From contig NZ_CP007474.1 in the NCBI RefSeq assembly GCF_000632845.1, positions 806,001-870,000 on the forward strand: a DNA stretch of 64,000 nucleotides. The letters are read 5' to 3'. Positions within the stretch are counted from its first letter, which is position 1; each line of letters opens with the position of its first letter. The notes beneath the pieces were generated by a model, which had not been told where the DNA came from, did not search any database, and saw nothing but the letters and a program-made list of their open reading frames with translations. Source of the DNA: Ehrlichia japonica. Lineage in GTDB: Bacteria > Pseudomonadota > Alphaproteobacteria > Rickettsiales > Anaplasmataceae. A program made the translations under genes and the position numbers. This document shows positions 1 to 10,982 of the stretch, piece after piece.

Positions 1-200
1 ATTCAGTCATTAAACTGATTTCAGTCCCTCCAACACACAACTAACTGAAATTTATATGATTTGGAAATAATCGTATAACTAATGTTCAAGCACATTTCAA
101 TCAAATTATTAATTCAATAACATATTTTAATAACAACAATTAATAGATACATGTCTTAGTTCTTACATTGCAATAAATATTATTTGTATCAATAATATGA

Positions 201-1649
201 CTATTTATTTTCTAATTGCTGCTTGATAATAGAATTCACTATATCAGGGTTTGCTTTACCTTGTGTTTCTTTCATCACCTGACCTACAAAATATCCAAAC
301 AGCTTTTCCTTACCTTGTTTGTATTCTTCAACCTTACTTGTATTATCTTTTAAAACCTTTTCCACAACTGCAGATAACGCATTTGTATCACTTAGTTGTC
401 TTAACCCATATTCATTGACTATCAATGCAGGTGATTTACCTGACTCAAACATCATATCAAATACCTGTTTTGCTATCTTCCAAGAAATAGTATTGTCAAC
501 CATTAGATCAAGCAATTGTATTAAATGTTCAGCTTTTACTGAAGATTCATTAATAGTAATCCCAAGCTTATTCAACCTACTAAAAAGTTCACCTGTTATC
601 CAAGATGCTGCAAGCTTTGCATCATGCTTTTCTACAACCCTTTCGAAATATATAGCAACATCCTTATCAGAAGATAAAATACCTGCATCATATTTACTGA
701 GATTAAAATCACTAATATAACGATCTCTTTTTTGTACAGGTAACTCTGGCAAGGATGATTTTACATGATTTATATACTGATCATCAATTTTTAATGGAAA
801 CAAGTCAGGATCCGGAAAATATCGATAGTCATGGGCATCTTCCTTAGTCCTAATCACTCTTGTTTGTCCTAAACCAACATCAAATAACAACGTATTCTGA
901 GTCAGTATTTCTCCATTCTCCAACGCATTAACCTGTTTATTTGCTTCATACTCTATAGCTTGCATAACATAACGAATGGAATTAAGATTTTTTATTTCAG
1001 ATCTTACTCCAAGTTCACTACTTCCAACAGGTTTTACTGAAACATTCGCATCACAACGCAAAGAACCTTTTTCCATATCTCCATCACATGTCTCTATAAA
1101 ACGCAATATCATACGTAACTTTTTTAGATATTCTGCAACTTCTTCAGCAGATCTTAAATCAGGTTCCGATACTATTTCCATTAATGCAATACCTACCCTA
1201 TTGAAGTCTAGATAAGTCTTATTAGATTCATGAATACTTTTCCCAGCATCTTGCTCAAGGTGAATCCTAGCAATACGCACCTCCTTCATATCATGATCTT
1301 CTAAAACAATTTTACCTTGTGTTGCTATAGGATAATAAAATTGCGTTATTTGATAACCAGAAGGCAAATCAGGATAAAAATAATTTTTTCTATCAAAAGC
1401 TGAATACTTATTAATCTGACATGATAAAGCAATTCCAGTTTTTACTGCCTGATAAATACAATATTCATTAAGCACAGGTAACATACCTGGCATTGCCACA
1501 TCAAAAAGCGATACCTGTGTGTTAGGCAAAGCATCATAAGTTTTCGCTGAAGCACTAGAAAATAATTTAGAATTGGAAATAACTTGTGCATGAACTTCCA
1601 GCCCTATTACCACTTCCCAATCACATCTATTTCCTTTGATAATTCTCAT
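201..1649 (-). CDS. gatB: Aspartyl/glutamyl-tRNA(Asn/Gln) amidotransferase subunit B
   Basis: GatB is the tRNA-binding kinase/transamidase subunit of GatCAB. The complex converts Glu-tRNA(Gln) and Asp-tRNA(Asn) to the amidated forms in bacteria lacking GlnRS or AsnRS. The 482-residue length is normal for the family. The N-terminal block [12 protein letters not shown] (residues 12-23), [12 protein letters not shown] (about 92-103), [13 protein letters not shown] (about 150-165) and [11 protein letters not shown] are GatB signatures. The C-terminal third is the helical YqeY-like tRNA-binding tail. The ATG start is supported by the conserved N-terminus. It lies about 30 bp downstream of the malonyl-CoA decarboxylase gene on the same strand, so the two are probably co-transcribed. 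GatA and GatC are not in the window. Confidence 0.97.
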   Translation of the reverse strand: MRIIKGNRCDWEVVIGLEVHAQVISNSKLFSSASAKTYDALPNTQVSLFDVAMPGMLPVLNEYCIYQAVKTGIALSCQINKYSAFDRKNYFYPDLPSGYQITQFYYPIATQGKIVLEDHDMKEVRIARIHLEQDAGKSIHESNKTYLDFNRVGIALMEIVSEPDLRSAEEVAEYLKKLRMILRFIETCDGDMEKGSLRCDANVSVKPVGSSELGVRSEIKNLNSIRYVMQAIEYEANKQVNALENGEILTQNTLLFDVGLGQTRVIRTKEDAHDYRYFPDPDLFPLKIDDQYINHVKSSLPELPVQKRDRYISDFNLSKYDAGILSSDKDVAIYFERVVEKHDAKLAASWITGELFSRLNKLGITINESSVKAEHLIQLLDLMVDNTISWKIAKQVFDMMFESGKSPALIVNEYGLRQLSDTNALSAVVEKVLKDNTSKVEEYKQGKEKLFGYFVGQVMKETQGKANPDIVNSIIKQQLENK

Positions 1650-1682
1650 AAAAATATATCACTTTAAATAAAATATATTAAA

Positions 1683-3056
1683 TCAACGCTTTAATAGTGA
1701 CAACACTTCTTTTGAACAATTAATTTCCTTATTAATTACATAATTTTCATAATTATCATCTATCTTAGACAATTCATAATGGTAATTCACCATAATACCC
1801 ATTGAACTACTTAATCCTTTTTCAGAAATATCAGCCATCCAATTTAACTGTTTTATAATTGCCCCATTACTTAAATGAAAGTGTGCTACTGGATCTAATG
1901 CCTTATCAGAGTTTTTAGCTCTTACCAAATAATAAGCACATAATTTTAAAAATAAATTTTTAATATCCTGAGATAAATCAGCATATTGTTTAGCATTAAC
2001 GTATGACATTATCTCATCAATAGATACAGTAATTTTCAGATCATCTAGCAGCTCAAGACGATGTGGTAAAGTATTCACAACCCACCTAATGAAACCTGGT
2101 ATTGGAGAAAGAGTTGCATAAATTTTAATATTTTGAAATTCCTCTGATAATTTATTCACAACACGTTTTATCAAAAAATTACCTAAACTAATTCCAGAAA
2201 GTCCCCTCTGAGTATTTGAAATTGAATAGAAAATAGCTACCTTTGCATTTTTCGGATCCTTAGCTGGCACCTGAGAATCCAACAACATTTGTATACTAGT
2301 AGCCATTTCATCAATAAGAGCTACTTCTACAAAAATTAAAGGTTCTCTTGACATTTTATAATGAAAAAAAGAAAAACATCTACGATCTGAATCTAATCTA
2401 TCTCGTAAATCATCCCATGAAGAAATAGCATGAACTGCTTCATATAAGATCAATTTTTCTAATAAAGAAGCAGGAGAATCCCATGTAATTTGATGTAAGT
2501 CTAAAAGGCCAATGTCAAACCAATAAGATAATATACTCCTTAAATCTTTTTCTAGGGAAAAAAACAATTGATTCTTATTTAACCGAATTACATCGGCTCT
2601 CATATCAACAATAAATTTTAAACCATCAGGTAATGAAATAAATTGCTTAAGTATACGTAATCTAGGAGACTCTAAAACTGTCATCAATTCAAATTCGTAT
2701 TTTCTTTTTCCATTTTCATTTACTTCACGTATATAATCCCCTATCTTTTCATCTATCTCAAATCTATCAGCGCTAAATTTCTCCTCCAACAACTTTAGAA
2801 AAGCTATTTTACCAACGTCAGATAAATTCAAATACAAATTACCTAAAGATATAGTATTATACCTCGCCTTAATCTCCCCACCTTTTGGGTTAACACACTC
2901 TTTCATTTTTTCATAAAGATCACTAATATCCTGATCTCTAGTTAAGTCCTTATTAATACTGCCAACCCAAGAAAATATTGCATCAGCCATTTCTCCCATA
3001 ACTTTAAAAACACTATTTATTGTTTTATTTCTTATTACTGGTAATGAGTTATCCAT
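1683..3056 (-). CDS. Malonyl-CoA decarboxylase
   Basis: Predicted to decarboxylate malonyl-CoA to acetyl-CoA. Recognised from blocks shared with eukaryotic and alphaproteobacterial MCD: FYSISNTQRGLSG, LGNFLIKRVV, YATLSPIPGFIRWV, and near the C-terminus VAHFHLSNGAIIKQLNWMAD followed by a NYHYEL motif. The first two thirds are the helical MCD N-domain; the last part is the GNAT-like catalytic domain, whose His and Ser region is present. I chose the ATG at 3056 (457 residues) over an upstream TTG that would add four residues. It is followed closely by gatB on the same strand. In a reduced genome it may balance malonyl-CoA for fatty-acid synthesis; that role is inference. Confidence 0.9.
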   Translation of the reverse strand: MDNSLPVIRNKTINSVFKVMGEMADAIFSWVGSINKDLTRDQDISDLYEKMKECVNPKGGEIKARYNTISLGNLYLNLSDVGKIAFLKLLEEKFSADRFEIDEKIGDYIREVNENGKRKYEFELMTVLESPRLRILKQFISLPDGLKFIVDMRADVIRLNKNQLFFSLEKDLRSILSYWFDIGLLDLHQITWDSPASLLEKLILYEAVHAISSWDDLRDRLDSDRRCFSFFHYKMSREPLIFVEVALIDEMATSIQMLLDSQVPAKDPKNAKVAIFYSISNTQRGLSGISLGNFLIKRVVNKLSEEFQNIKIYATLSPIPGFIRWVVNTLPHRLELLDDLKITVSIDEIMSYVNAKQYADLSQDIKNLFLKLCAYYLVRAKNSDKALDPVAHFHLSNGAIIKQLNWMADISEKGLSSSMGIMVNYHYELSKIDDNYENYVINKEINCSKEVLSLLKR

Positions 3057-3141
3057 TGTAAACCACAATCAAAGTAGATGTTTTAATTAACACTATTCCA
3101 TATTATTAGTCCATTTTTTTTAGAATATAACAACAAAATGA

Positions 3142-3171
3142 TTGACTGATTTGTTAATAAAATACGATAAT
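3142..3171 (+). promoter_or_regulatory. Probable sigma70 promoter of ssb
   Basis: TTGACT (3142-3147), an 18-nt spacer, then GATAAT (3166-3171), each matching 5 of 6 consensus bases. Transcription would start near 3178, just after a possible TTG start at 3177. This argues that ssb translation starts at the ATG at 3204. Confidence 0.6.
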
Positions 3172-3203
3172 AATCCTTGTTAACTCACAATGAAGATACA
3201 ACT

Positions 3204-3677
3204 ATGTCGACTATCGGTGTAAACAAGGTAATCCTAATAGGCAATCTAGGCAAAGACCCAGATATTAGGGTAATGCAAAATGGAAAAGAAATGGCAAGTT
3301 TCTCTATCGCTACATCAGAAAGCTGGGTAGATAAGACATCAGGCATACGTACAGAAAAAACAGAATGGCATAACATAGTAGTATTCAATGAAGGTTTAAT
3401 AAAAATTATAAAAAACTGTATACGCAAAGGAAGCAAAATATATATTGAAGGATCGTTAAGAACAAGAAAGTGGACAGACCAAAACAATATAGACCGTTAT
3501 ACAACAGAGGTTATTTTACAAGGGTTCAACTCAGCATTGTATATGCTAGATGGCAAAAATAATACAGCAGATAATAATGTTATACCTGAAGATTATACTG
3601 CTAAAAGTCTGAATAAAGAAAATTTCCAAGACAGCAGTTGTGATGATATAATTATCGATGATGAGATACCATTCTAG
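3204..3677 (+). CDS. ssb: Single-stranded DNA-binding protein
   Basis: Coats single-stranded DNA during replication, recombination and repair. An OB fold fills about residues 1-110: INKVILIGNLGKDP-type start (here VNKVILIGNLGKDPDIR), the TEWHNIVVF strand and the KIYIEGSLRTRKWTD strand are canonical. A short disordered linker leads to the acidic tip DDEIPF, the docking peptide for partner proteins. The protein is 157 residues, typical length. The reading frame stays open to a TTG at 3177, but the promoter position and the standard N-terminus MSTIGVNKV favour the ATG at 3204. It is divergent from the malonyl-CoA decarboxylase gene. Confidence 0.95.
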   Translation: MSTIGVNKVILIGNLGKDPDIRVMQNGKEMASFSIATSESWVDKTSGIRTEKTEWHNIVVFNEGLIKIIKNCIRKGSKIYIEGSLRTRKWTDQNNIDRYTTEVILQGFNSALYMLDGKNNTADNNVIPEDYTAKSLNKENFQDSSCDDIIIDDEIPF

Positions 3678-4513
3678 TCATGACTTTAATTCACCACACA
3701 TATATAAACATTTGTACTACTCGCTGCAATTCTGTGTTTTCAGTATTAACACATAGGGTACATATGGATTCACTATAAATAACACTAAAATATCACCCTG
3801 CTACTACTTAATTTAAAGTGCATATATGAAAAACTCAATTGCTTACTAATGGACTTTGTAACACAAATTGCTTTAATGACAACAAAAAAGTACAGCTATT
3901 GAACAAACATCATTTTAACTATTTATAATAACAAATACATAATAAATGACATGCTTTTACATACAATAATTAACTGAGAGACACAGCCTATCAGTTAATT
4001 TCATATCATATGTGAAAATTAGTTACTTAGTACTATCATGAATCTTGTAATATAAATCACGTTTATTACAGTATAAACTTAAATCAAATATATAGTTGTA
4101 TGTTACAGCACTGACATATAAATTTTAGATACTAATAAACCCAAATTACTGTACATGTACAAATACTCAACTACTTGTTGTAGTAATGAACTTTTTGTAT
4201 AACATACAGTTCATAGTAACACAAACTCATACAAAAGAACTATGCCTAATCTAGGCATAAAGTAATATATACTATTTAATAAAACTATGCAGAATCAATA
4301 TACCTTGATTAAAATAGTGTATAATAACCTTATGCAGGATACTCAAATCTCAAGATTATATGAAATCAAAACATATATCACATTAACCTTACAACAAAGT
4401 TATTAAGTATAAACTGATAATAAATACTCAAATCACTTACATAAAATTACAGACTAAGCAGCAAATGTGGAGTATTCCAACAATTTGACGACTAATAACA
4501 TTAAACCGAGCCA
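3678..4513. other. Long AT-rich spacer, no gene seen
   Basis: About 835 bp between ssb and the converging MFS gene. I see no coding sequence or RNA gene. The only structure noted is a short hairpin at 4241-4259. Confidence 0.6.
4241..4259 (-). terminator. Hairpin downstream of MFS gene, possible terminator
   Basis: Perfect 8-bp inverted repeat TATGCCTA / TAGGCATA with a 3-nt loop. On the minus strand it is followed by a moderately T-rich stretch (GTTCTTTTG). It lies about 250 bp beyond the stop of the minus-strand MFS gene. The U tract is weak, so terminator function is only possible. Confidence 0.35.
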
Positions 4514-5749
4514 TTATTTAAACACACTCTCATATTCAATAACTTTCTTATTTTTCTTGAGACAATAAAAACCATATAAAGAAAGCAAAGCATAAAAATC
4601 TACACAAAGTACAGGAGAAACACCTAATTTTGTCAACCATAAAAATACTACAGGTGTCAACATACCAAAACACCCTATTGCAACACTGTATGAAACTGAA
4701 TATCCAGTTTGCCTAACATTAGCTGGGAATAAAAGCATAATCATAGCAGAAAGAGGTGTTGAACACATACCTAAAGAAAATGCTATAAGAAAATAAGTTA
4801 CAATAGATTTACCAAAAAACCACACAAGCGGAGATATACCTAAAACAAAAAATACTTGAAGACATAATGCAACAGTTGTAGTCTTATATATCCTACAAAG
4901 CATAGAAACTAGACAACATGACAAAGTTATTGTCAAAATCAATAAAGCATATATTGTCATACTTACTTTACTTTGTACACCTAAGAATACAAAGAAAGCA
5001 TAGAATAAAGAGTTACAAAAAGGCACAAAAATAAGTGTTATTATACAAGGTTTTTTATAATTTGATATTACATCTAAAATAGGTATTTTAGAAACTTTAC
5101 TCTTGCTTTTATAATCTAAATACTCTCTACTCTCCTCAATAGAAGTACGTAAGAAAGGTAATGATAAAGACATTGCTAACCCTATAGCAAATGGAATTCT
5201 CCACCCCCAAGAATAAAATTGAGTTTCTGGAATCAAATTATAGCATAGCTTGAACACAAAACATCCAACTGCACCACCAAATATTGCTACCAGAAAATGA
5301 CCCCCCATCGCATAAGCAATATTACGATTGTTTCTTATATTTTCTGTCATTAAAACTACAGCTCCTATTTCTCCAGAAAAGGATAATCCCTGTAAAATAC
5401 GAAACACTATTAGTAAAATAGGCGATAATATCCCTATAGATTCAAAAAGAGGCAGAAAAGTTATCCCACCTACTGATATAATAAGTACAGTTACAGAGCT
5501 CAATAAAACAACTTTTCTACCATACTTATCACCAATATAACCAAATAACAATGATCCAAAAGGTCTAACAAAAAAAGCTATTCCAAACGTCATAAATGAT
5601 AATAATAGAGCAAAGTTTTCAGTTAGATGAGAAAAAAACATCTGACTAAATATTTTACTAAAATTTCCATACACTAAAAAATCATAGCACTCTATAAATG
5701 CACATAGAAGTACTGATAACATTGGTTTTACATTGGAATTTGTTGACAT
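4514..5749 (-). CDS. MFS transporter, ProP-like (copy A)
   Basis: Inner-membrane major facilitator of the metabolite:H+ symporter group (ProP/KgtP type). It has 411 residues and about 12 hydrophobic segments. The N-terminal signature CAFIECYDFLVYGNF, the loop 2-3 motif GYIGDKYGRKVVLL and GWRIPFAIGL after helix 6 are typical of this subfamily. The substrate cannot be read from sequence; related proteins carry proline, betaine or dicarboxylates. It is a paralogue of the next gene upstream (6173-7423), same strand, with about 420 bp between them, so the pair arose by tandem duplication. ATG start at 5749. Confidence 0.85.
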   Translation of the reverse strand: MSTNSNVKPMLSVLLCAFIECYDFLVYGNFSKIFSQMFFSHLTENFALLLSFMTFGIAFFVRPFGSLLFGYIGDKYGRKVVLLSSVTVLIISVGGITFLPLFESIGILSPILLIVFRILQGLSFSGEIGAVVLMTENIRNNRNIAYAMGGHFLVAIFGGAVGCFVFKLCYNLIPETQFYSWGWRIPFAIGLAMSLSLPFLRTSIEESREYLDYKSKSKVSKIPILDVISNYKKPCIITLIFVPFCNSLFYAFFVFLGVQSKVSMTIYALLILTITLSCCLVSMLCRIYKTTTVALCLQVFFVLGISPLVWFFGKSIVTYFLIAFSLGMCSTPLSAMIMLLFPANVRQTGYSVSYSVAIGCFGMLTPVVFLWLTKLGVSPVLCVDFYALLSLYGFYCLKKNKKVIEYESVFK

Positions 5750-6172
5750 ACTATATACTTATATGATACTAATACTAACATAATTACAATATATTAGTTA
5801 TGTATGTCAATTATTATTAAGTAAACAAACAATTAACTAAGATTCATTGTAACCTATAACCTATTATACATATACTTAACTATAGGATTGTTTTACACAT
5901 GATAATGCATTAATAGTGAAACAGAGTTTGAAAAAAGATATTCTAGGTTTAATATTACATCATATGCTAAAGCTCTGAAATAAAGTCTTATCACTAACCA
6001 CTGATGAACAATTAGCTATTATAATAAAACGCATATAACAAAAGTTCTATAAAATGCCAATCACACGTCAGCAATTACTGTAAAACCAATGTTTATGCCT
6101 TATCAAGCGCATATTATATCTCTACAAAGTAATTTTCACCAATCCTACAACAGTATTGTTCTAAATTCTAAT
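5750..6172. other. Spacer between tandem MFS paralogues
   Basis: About 420 bp of AT-rich sequence without a recognisable gene, hairpin or repeat. It presumably holds the promoter of the downstream MFS copy. Confidence 0.5.
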
Positions 6173-7423
6173 TTAAACACATAACACTTTCCCATATTTA
6201 TATTTCTTCAAAAACAAAAGATTAAGTAAAGATAATGACACACAGAAACTTAAATAAAATATAGGAGATATATCCAACTGAGTTATTTCTATCAACCATA
6301 AACAAATTATAGGGGTAGTCCCACCAAATATTGCTACCGCAATACTATAACACACTGAAAAACCAGTTTGCCTGATATTAACTGGAAACAAAAATACCAA
6401 CATAGACAATATAGGAGTTGCATACAAACCTAACAGAATTGCTAACACAAAATAACTAATTACAGAGTTAAATCCTAAGAAACATAAAACAGGAACTACA
6501 CATGTAAAAAACAACACATGAATAACTAATGATACACTTTCAGGTTTGTATACCCGAAAAGAAAGACAGGATATAAAACCTGACACCAACACTGCCAATA
6601 TTAAGAGACTATAAATTACCATACTTACTTGTTGCTGTATATTTAAAAATACAAAAAACATATAAAATAAGATATTAGAACTTCCTATTAAACTGCATAT
6701 CATTATACAAATCTTTTTATGATGTAGTATTATATCCAAAACAGGAACTCTAGGGACCTTTTTGCCAGACATGTAATCCAAATATTGCCTACTTTCCTCA
6801 ATAGAATGACGCAAAAGAGGTAAAAATATAGACATCATCAAACCAACAATAAATGGTATTCTCCACCCCCAAGAGTAAAACTGAGCTTCCGGAATAAGAT
6901 TATAACACAGCTTAAAAGTAAAAGACCCAACTGCTCCTCCAAGTATTGCTATCGCAAAATGTAAACTTAATACCATAGGAACTTGCTCTTTCTTAACATT
7001 CTCTGCTATTAAAACAATAACACCTACTTCACCTCCAAAAGACAATCCTTGTAAAGTGCGTAACAACACTAATAGAATAGGAGCTAATAAACCTATCGAA
7101 TCAACAAGAGGTAAGAATGCAACACCTCCAACTGATAAAATAAGCAAAGCTGCAGATATAAATAAAGATATTTTTCTCCCATATTTATCTCCAATATATC
7201 CAAACATTAATGACCCAAAAGGCCTAACAAAAAAAGCTATTCCAAATGTCATAAATGATAGTATTAAAGACAAACTTTCACTATTAACTTGAGAAAAAAA
7301 CATCTTACCAAATATACGTCCAAAATTCCCGTACACCAAAAAATCATAACATTCTATAAAAGCACATAAAAGCATAGACACTATTGCTTTTTTATTAGAA
7401 CCATGCAACACTTTAGGTAACAA
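6173..7423 (-). CDS. MFS transporter, ProP-like (copy B)
   Basis: Second member of the tandem MFS pair, 416 residues with about 12 transmembrane segments. It shares CAFIECYDFLVYGNFG, FGIAFFVRPFGSLMFGYIGD, KYGRK and YSWGWRIPFIVGL with copy A but differs clearly in the C-terminal half, so the duplication is old. Substrate unknown. The reading frame opens with a TTG at 7423. No ATG lies before the first helix except M17 (7375), which would remove the cytoplasmic leader seen in copy A, so a non-ATG start is likely but unproven. Confidence 0.83.
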   Translation of the reverse strand: MLPKVLHGSNKKAIVSMLLCAFIECYDFLVYGNFGRIFGKMFFSQVNSESLSLILSFMTFGIAFFVRPFGSLMFGYIGDKYGRKISLFISAALLILSVGGVAFLPLVDSIGLLAPILLVLLRTLQGLSFGGEVGVIVLIAENVKKEQVPMVLSLHFAIAILGGAVGSFTFKLCYNLIPEAQFYSWGWRIPFIVGLMMSIFLPLLRHSIEESRQYLDYMSGKKVPRVPVLDIILHHKKICIMICSLIGSSNILFYMFFVFLNIQQQVSMVIYSLLILAVLVSGFISCLSFRVYKPESVSLVIHVLFFTCVVPVLCFLGFNSVISYFVLAILLGLYATPILSMLVFLFPVNIRQTGFSVCYSIAVAIFGGTTPIICLWLIEITQLDISPIFYLSFCVSLSLLNLLFLKKYKYGKVLCV

Positions 7424-8014
7424 TACTATAAAAATAAAGAGTTAAAAATTACAGTTATTTATCTCTTATGTCAACCACTATCAACAATTAACAAACAATT
7501 AATTTTTAACCTAAATTTATATTAGTGTGGAATATTTTTACTCTAGAAATATGCACATTAATAAAATATAGAAACTAATTGCAACATAGCTATAACATAA
7601 TATCAACAGGCTATTTCGTTTCAAAACATTTTCCTAACATATAGACCTTCTACTAATCTTTAATGGATGACTTACAGTCAATCTATAATCTGGAAATTTA
7701 GAACAGAACTCATTCAAATACAATTTTTACCAATGTTTAAGTTGATTCTCATAATCAACTTAGTCTTTGAAAATTATCCTCATATCAATCAAGCACTTCC
7801 TTGTTTTTTCTGAAATTGCATTATATTATCCACAAACTCTAACCAGAAGAAAATTTACAAAACATTCAAAAAAACTTTTGTGGCTAACATAAATATTACA
7901 TTTAGTAAAGTATAATACATAGATATAATCTTAAAAATCTCGACAATTTTAACACTCGTTCAAATCCAGTACTTCATATAACTTTACAGCTAATATAAAA
8001 TAATAAATTAACAA
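7424..8014. other. Spacer between addB-like gene and MFS copy B
   Basis: About 590 bp with no coding sequence seen. It contains the perfect inverted repeat at 7738-7762, described separately. Confidence 0.5.
7738..7762. terminator. 10-bp perfect hairpin, possible terminator of the AddB gene
   Basis: TAAGTTGATT (7738-7747) and AATCAACTTA (7753-7762) form a perfect 10-bp stem with a 5-nt loop, about 250 bp past the stop of the minus-strand AddB gene. There is no clear U tract on either strand, so it could instead be an operator or a processed RNA end. Confidence 0.35.
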
Positions 8015-10762
8015 TTATATCAAATATCCCCACTCTTTTATACGAGTTACAAGATCATAATTAGTATACCTAGACATATCGTAAGATGCAGTAAATGGCT
8101 TCATAAACGTTACATAATCCAAAATTAGCTGTTTTAAAGCAACTTCCAATTTCTCCATCAATTCAATATAATTATCTACAGGGATTATTTTAATATCTTC
8201 TGAATTTATCTTCCAATACATTAAACCTGAAATATCTTTTTTTAAACTCTGTTTCACCGTTAATGCTTGTATTATCATTTGTAAAGCAGCTCCATAATTA
8301 ATATCTGACTGCGAAGGAATTGTACCAGTCTTATAATCAATAACTATGACACTACCGTCTTTTAAACATTCTACTCTATCACACCTAGATACCACTTTTA
8401 CATTACTACAGATCTCCCAAGAAAAAAAATGTTCTGTGATAACTTCATTAATATCATGGCCCCTTTCTAAATTGATTTCAAAAAACTGCTCGGCCATCTT
8501 CTGAAATTTAGGCCATAAAATAGTTTCAACTTGAGGAAAATCTTTGTACTTATCCAAGAACTCCGATGTGGCAATTTTTATTAAATCTTCATATCTACTA
8601 TGTTGATTACTATTGCTTAACAAATATTTATAAAAAATATTATGTACAATGATCCCAAAATCACGCATAGAAAATCTTTCATTAATATCTTTACATGGCA
8701 AAACATTCAAAATATTACTCAGATAAAATACATAAGGATTCTTTATCAAAGTTTCTAAAGAAGTAGTAGACAAAATATTAAATGCAACCAACCTTTGACT
8801 GATCTCTGGGTTAGGTTGAGGTCTTAAATGCGCTAAATTTTTAACATCACTATACAAAAATCTATCTTGGATCTTCGAATAAATACCACCCTTTAAACTT
8901 TCTATATCATAAAGTCTTGCTAAAACCTTCAACCGTCTAATCCAAATAGATTCTTCATTTATTTTCCCAAAGCTTTTCAAAGACTGTGTGATATAAATTT
9001 TATCTGCATAAAAAAAGCTATGTAACAAATAAGCAACATAACCTTTTTCCTTTTGAATGGAAGGCAACCCTAATTTAGCACGTATCGACTTGTTTAATAA
9101 TGTCCCACATGAATTAACGTCATAATTCACTTCATTAAACCCAGCAAAAATAACTACTTCTTTCTTAGATAAGTTAACATTAGATAATTTATAATTTTCT
9201 GCAAAGAAAGTACTATTCAAAACTGATACTAAAATCTCATAATATACATCCATACCATATATTTTTATACCATTACATGAGTTTCGAAAATTATCAAAAA
9301 ATTCTTCAATCTTACTATAATCATTAAGATCAATTATAATATTACCTTTCAATAAATTCTGTATGCATACAATATGAGCTTCTACTATAGAAGACATAAT
9401 ATCATGTTTCACTTTAACTAAAGGCAGTATAACACTTGTTATCTTTTCCCAAAAACATAACAAATCTGGCACTTTTTCTTTTATATTATTTTCTATGCTA
9501 AAAAAATCATGACAAGAATAAGACCTGACAACTTTTAGTTCAAAATCTGATATCAAAACGTCATAATCCTCCTTAGCATATCCCAAAGTCACAAAAGGGT
9601 GTTTAAGTAATGATAATAATGGGATAGGATTCCATTTACTCATTACAACTTCTAATATATGCAATATAAAAGACAATATAAGATAATCAATATTAGACTG
9701 GTCTAATAACTTTTCTGAACTTACAATAGAATTTATTCTTTTAGTCAACAGCAAATTATTTGTAAATACAATAAGATCGCTGCAAGCATTTTCTTTTATA
9801 AGCATAGATACAACTTGAGCTTCCTCTTCATCTGAAACACAAGTAATCAATTTAACACGATCATAATCATTATAATTTTGGATTTCATTTTGATGATACT
9901 TTTCTAAAAATAAATTAAAATTAAACACACTACTTACAAATACCAAATGATTTGGCTGCCCTAAAAAAATGATATCATTTCTATTAACTTTTAAAACATC
10001 TAATAAATTCTTTACATAATACTGATAATGACATTCTTCCAATAACTGCCAATTCTCATCATCAATACTTATATCTATATACGGGAATATTATTGTACTA
10101 TTAGGCAATTTATATAGAGCCTGAATAAAGTTAACAAAAAAATTATCAAACGTCATACCAGCAAAAATTATAGTGCAATTTAATGCTTCATCTTGTAAAT
10201 ATTTTAATAAATCATTTACATATAAACTTCTATGTTCCAATATATCTAGTACTTTTTCTTTGTTTAAAATTTCTCTCCATTTTTTAGATAATTCAGCAAG
10301 AAGTTTAGCAGCTTTTTGACAATGTACTGGTAAATCACAATCAAATAGATACTCTAAATTAGATAGCGGAATACAATGCACATGCATTTCATTCAATAAT
10401 GAAGACAACTCATAACTTAAAGATAGTGGATAATTATCATTATTTTCAGAATTCCATAACTTTATAAATTCTACTAATAATAAAAGTTTCCTTGTTGGAG
10501 TCATAATCCTGACAGAACTGTGTTCATTCGCTAGTAAATCTTGATCTATATTTGATAACGATATAATTCTTACTTGAGCAGGAATATTAGCATGAAAGTG
10601 AAGTTTCAATTCATCACATAGCAACCTAACATCTTCTTGGTTTGGCACTACAATTATCATATTAGAAGAAGTTCTAGAACTATCATTAAAGATATCAAAT
10701 GCAAATTTTGCTACTACAGCTAAAAATGATTCTGAACAATGAACTGAAAAAATCTTTCCCAT
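8015..10762 (-). CDS. addB: AddB-type double-strand break repair nuclease
   Basis: A 915-residue protein with the architecture of alphaproteobacterial AddB, the partner of AddA in RecBCD-like end resection. The N-terminus (IIVVPNQEDVRLLCDEL) is the inactive helicase-like domain without a Walker A lysine. The C-terminus carries a RecB-family PD-(D/E)XK nuclease: RCDRVECLKDGSVIVIDYKTG (motif D...DYK, about residues 815-835) followed by the Q-containing helix GAALQMIIQALTV. Four-cysteine iron-sulfur residues known from some AddB proteins are not obvious. AddA is not in the window. The gene is divergent from hemB. Assignment rests on architecture and the nuclease motif; the middle is too diverged to judge by eye. 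Confidence 0.8.
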   Translation of the reverse strand: MGKIFSVHCSESFLAVVAKFAFDIFNDSSRTSSNMIIVVPNQEDVRLLCDELKLHFHANIPAQVRIISLSNIDQDLLANEHSSVRIMTPTRKLLLLVEFIKLWNSENNDNYPLSLSYELSSLLNEMHVHCIPLSNLEYLFDCDLPVHCQKAAKLLAELSKKWREILNKEKVLDILEHRSLYVNDLLKYLQDEALNCTIIFAGMTFDNFFVNFIQALYKLPNSTIIFPYIDISIDDENWQLLEECHYQYYVKNLLDVLKVNRNDIIFLGQPNHLVFVSSVFNFNLFLEKYHQNEIQNYNDYDRVKLITCVSDEEEAQVVSMLIKENACSDLIVFTNNLLLTKRINSIVSSEKLLDQSNIDYLILSFILHILEVVMSKWNPIPLLSLLKHPFVTLGYAKEDYDVLISDFELKVVRSYSCHDFFSIENNIKEKVPDLLCFWEKITSVILPLVKVKHDIMSSIVEAHIVCIQNLLKGNIIIDLNDYSKIEEFFDNFRNSCNGIKIYGMDVYYEILVSVLNSTFFAENYKLSNVNLSKKEVVIFAGFNEVNYDVNSCGTLLNKSIRAKLGLPSIQKEKGYVAYLLHSFFYADKIYITQSLKSFGKINEESIWIRRLKVLARLYDIESLKGGIYSKIQDRFLYSDVKNLAHLRPQPNPEISQRLVAFNILSTTSLETLIKNPYVFYLSNILNVLPCKDINERFSMRDFGIIVHNIFYKYLLSNSNQHSRYEDLIKIATSEFLDKYKDFPQVETILWPKFQKMAEQFFEINLERGHDINEVITEHFFSWEICSNVKVVSRCDRVECLKDGSVIVIDYKTGTIPSQSDINYGAALQMIIQALTVKQSLKKDISGLMYWKINSEDIKIIPVDNYIELMEKLEVALKQLILDYVTFMKPFTASYDMSRYTNYDLVTRIKEWGYLI

Positions 10763-10982
10763 TAGATTATATTAGACTAAAAAATTATAAAAATAATCAA
10801 AAACATAATATATACTTAACAGTAGACTTAACAAATTAAATTAGTTTTTACAATATTTATAGTTATAGCCTTCTTGAAAATATTACAAAAATTAATAAAT
10901 ATACTACCTAATAAAAAAAATAAGTTGATACTTACTAGCAAAACAATAAACAATATACACATGAATATGACAAGTTAATAAC

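Noticed and set aside
3177-3203. Longer ssb start at TTG 3177
   Set aside because: It precedes the expected transcription start, and the family N-terminus matches the ATG at 3204.
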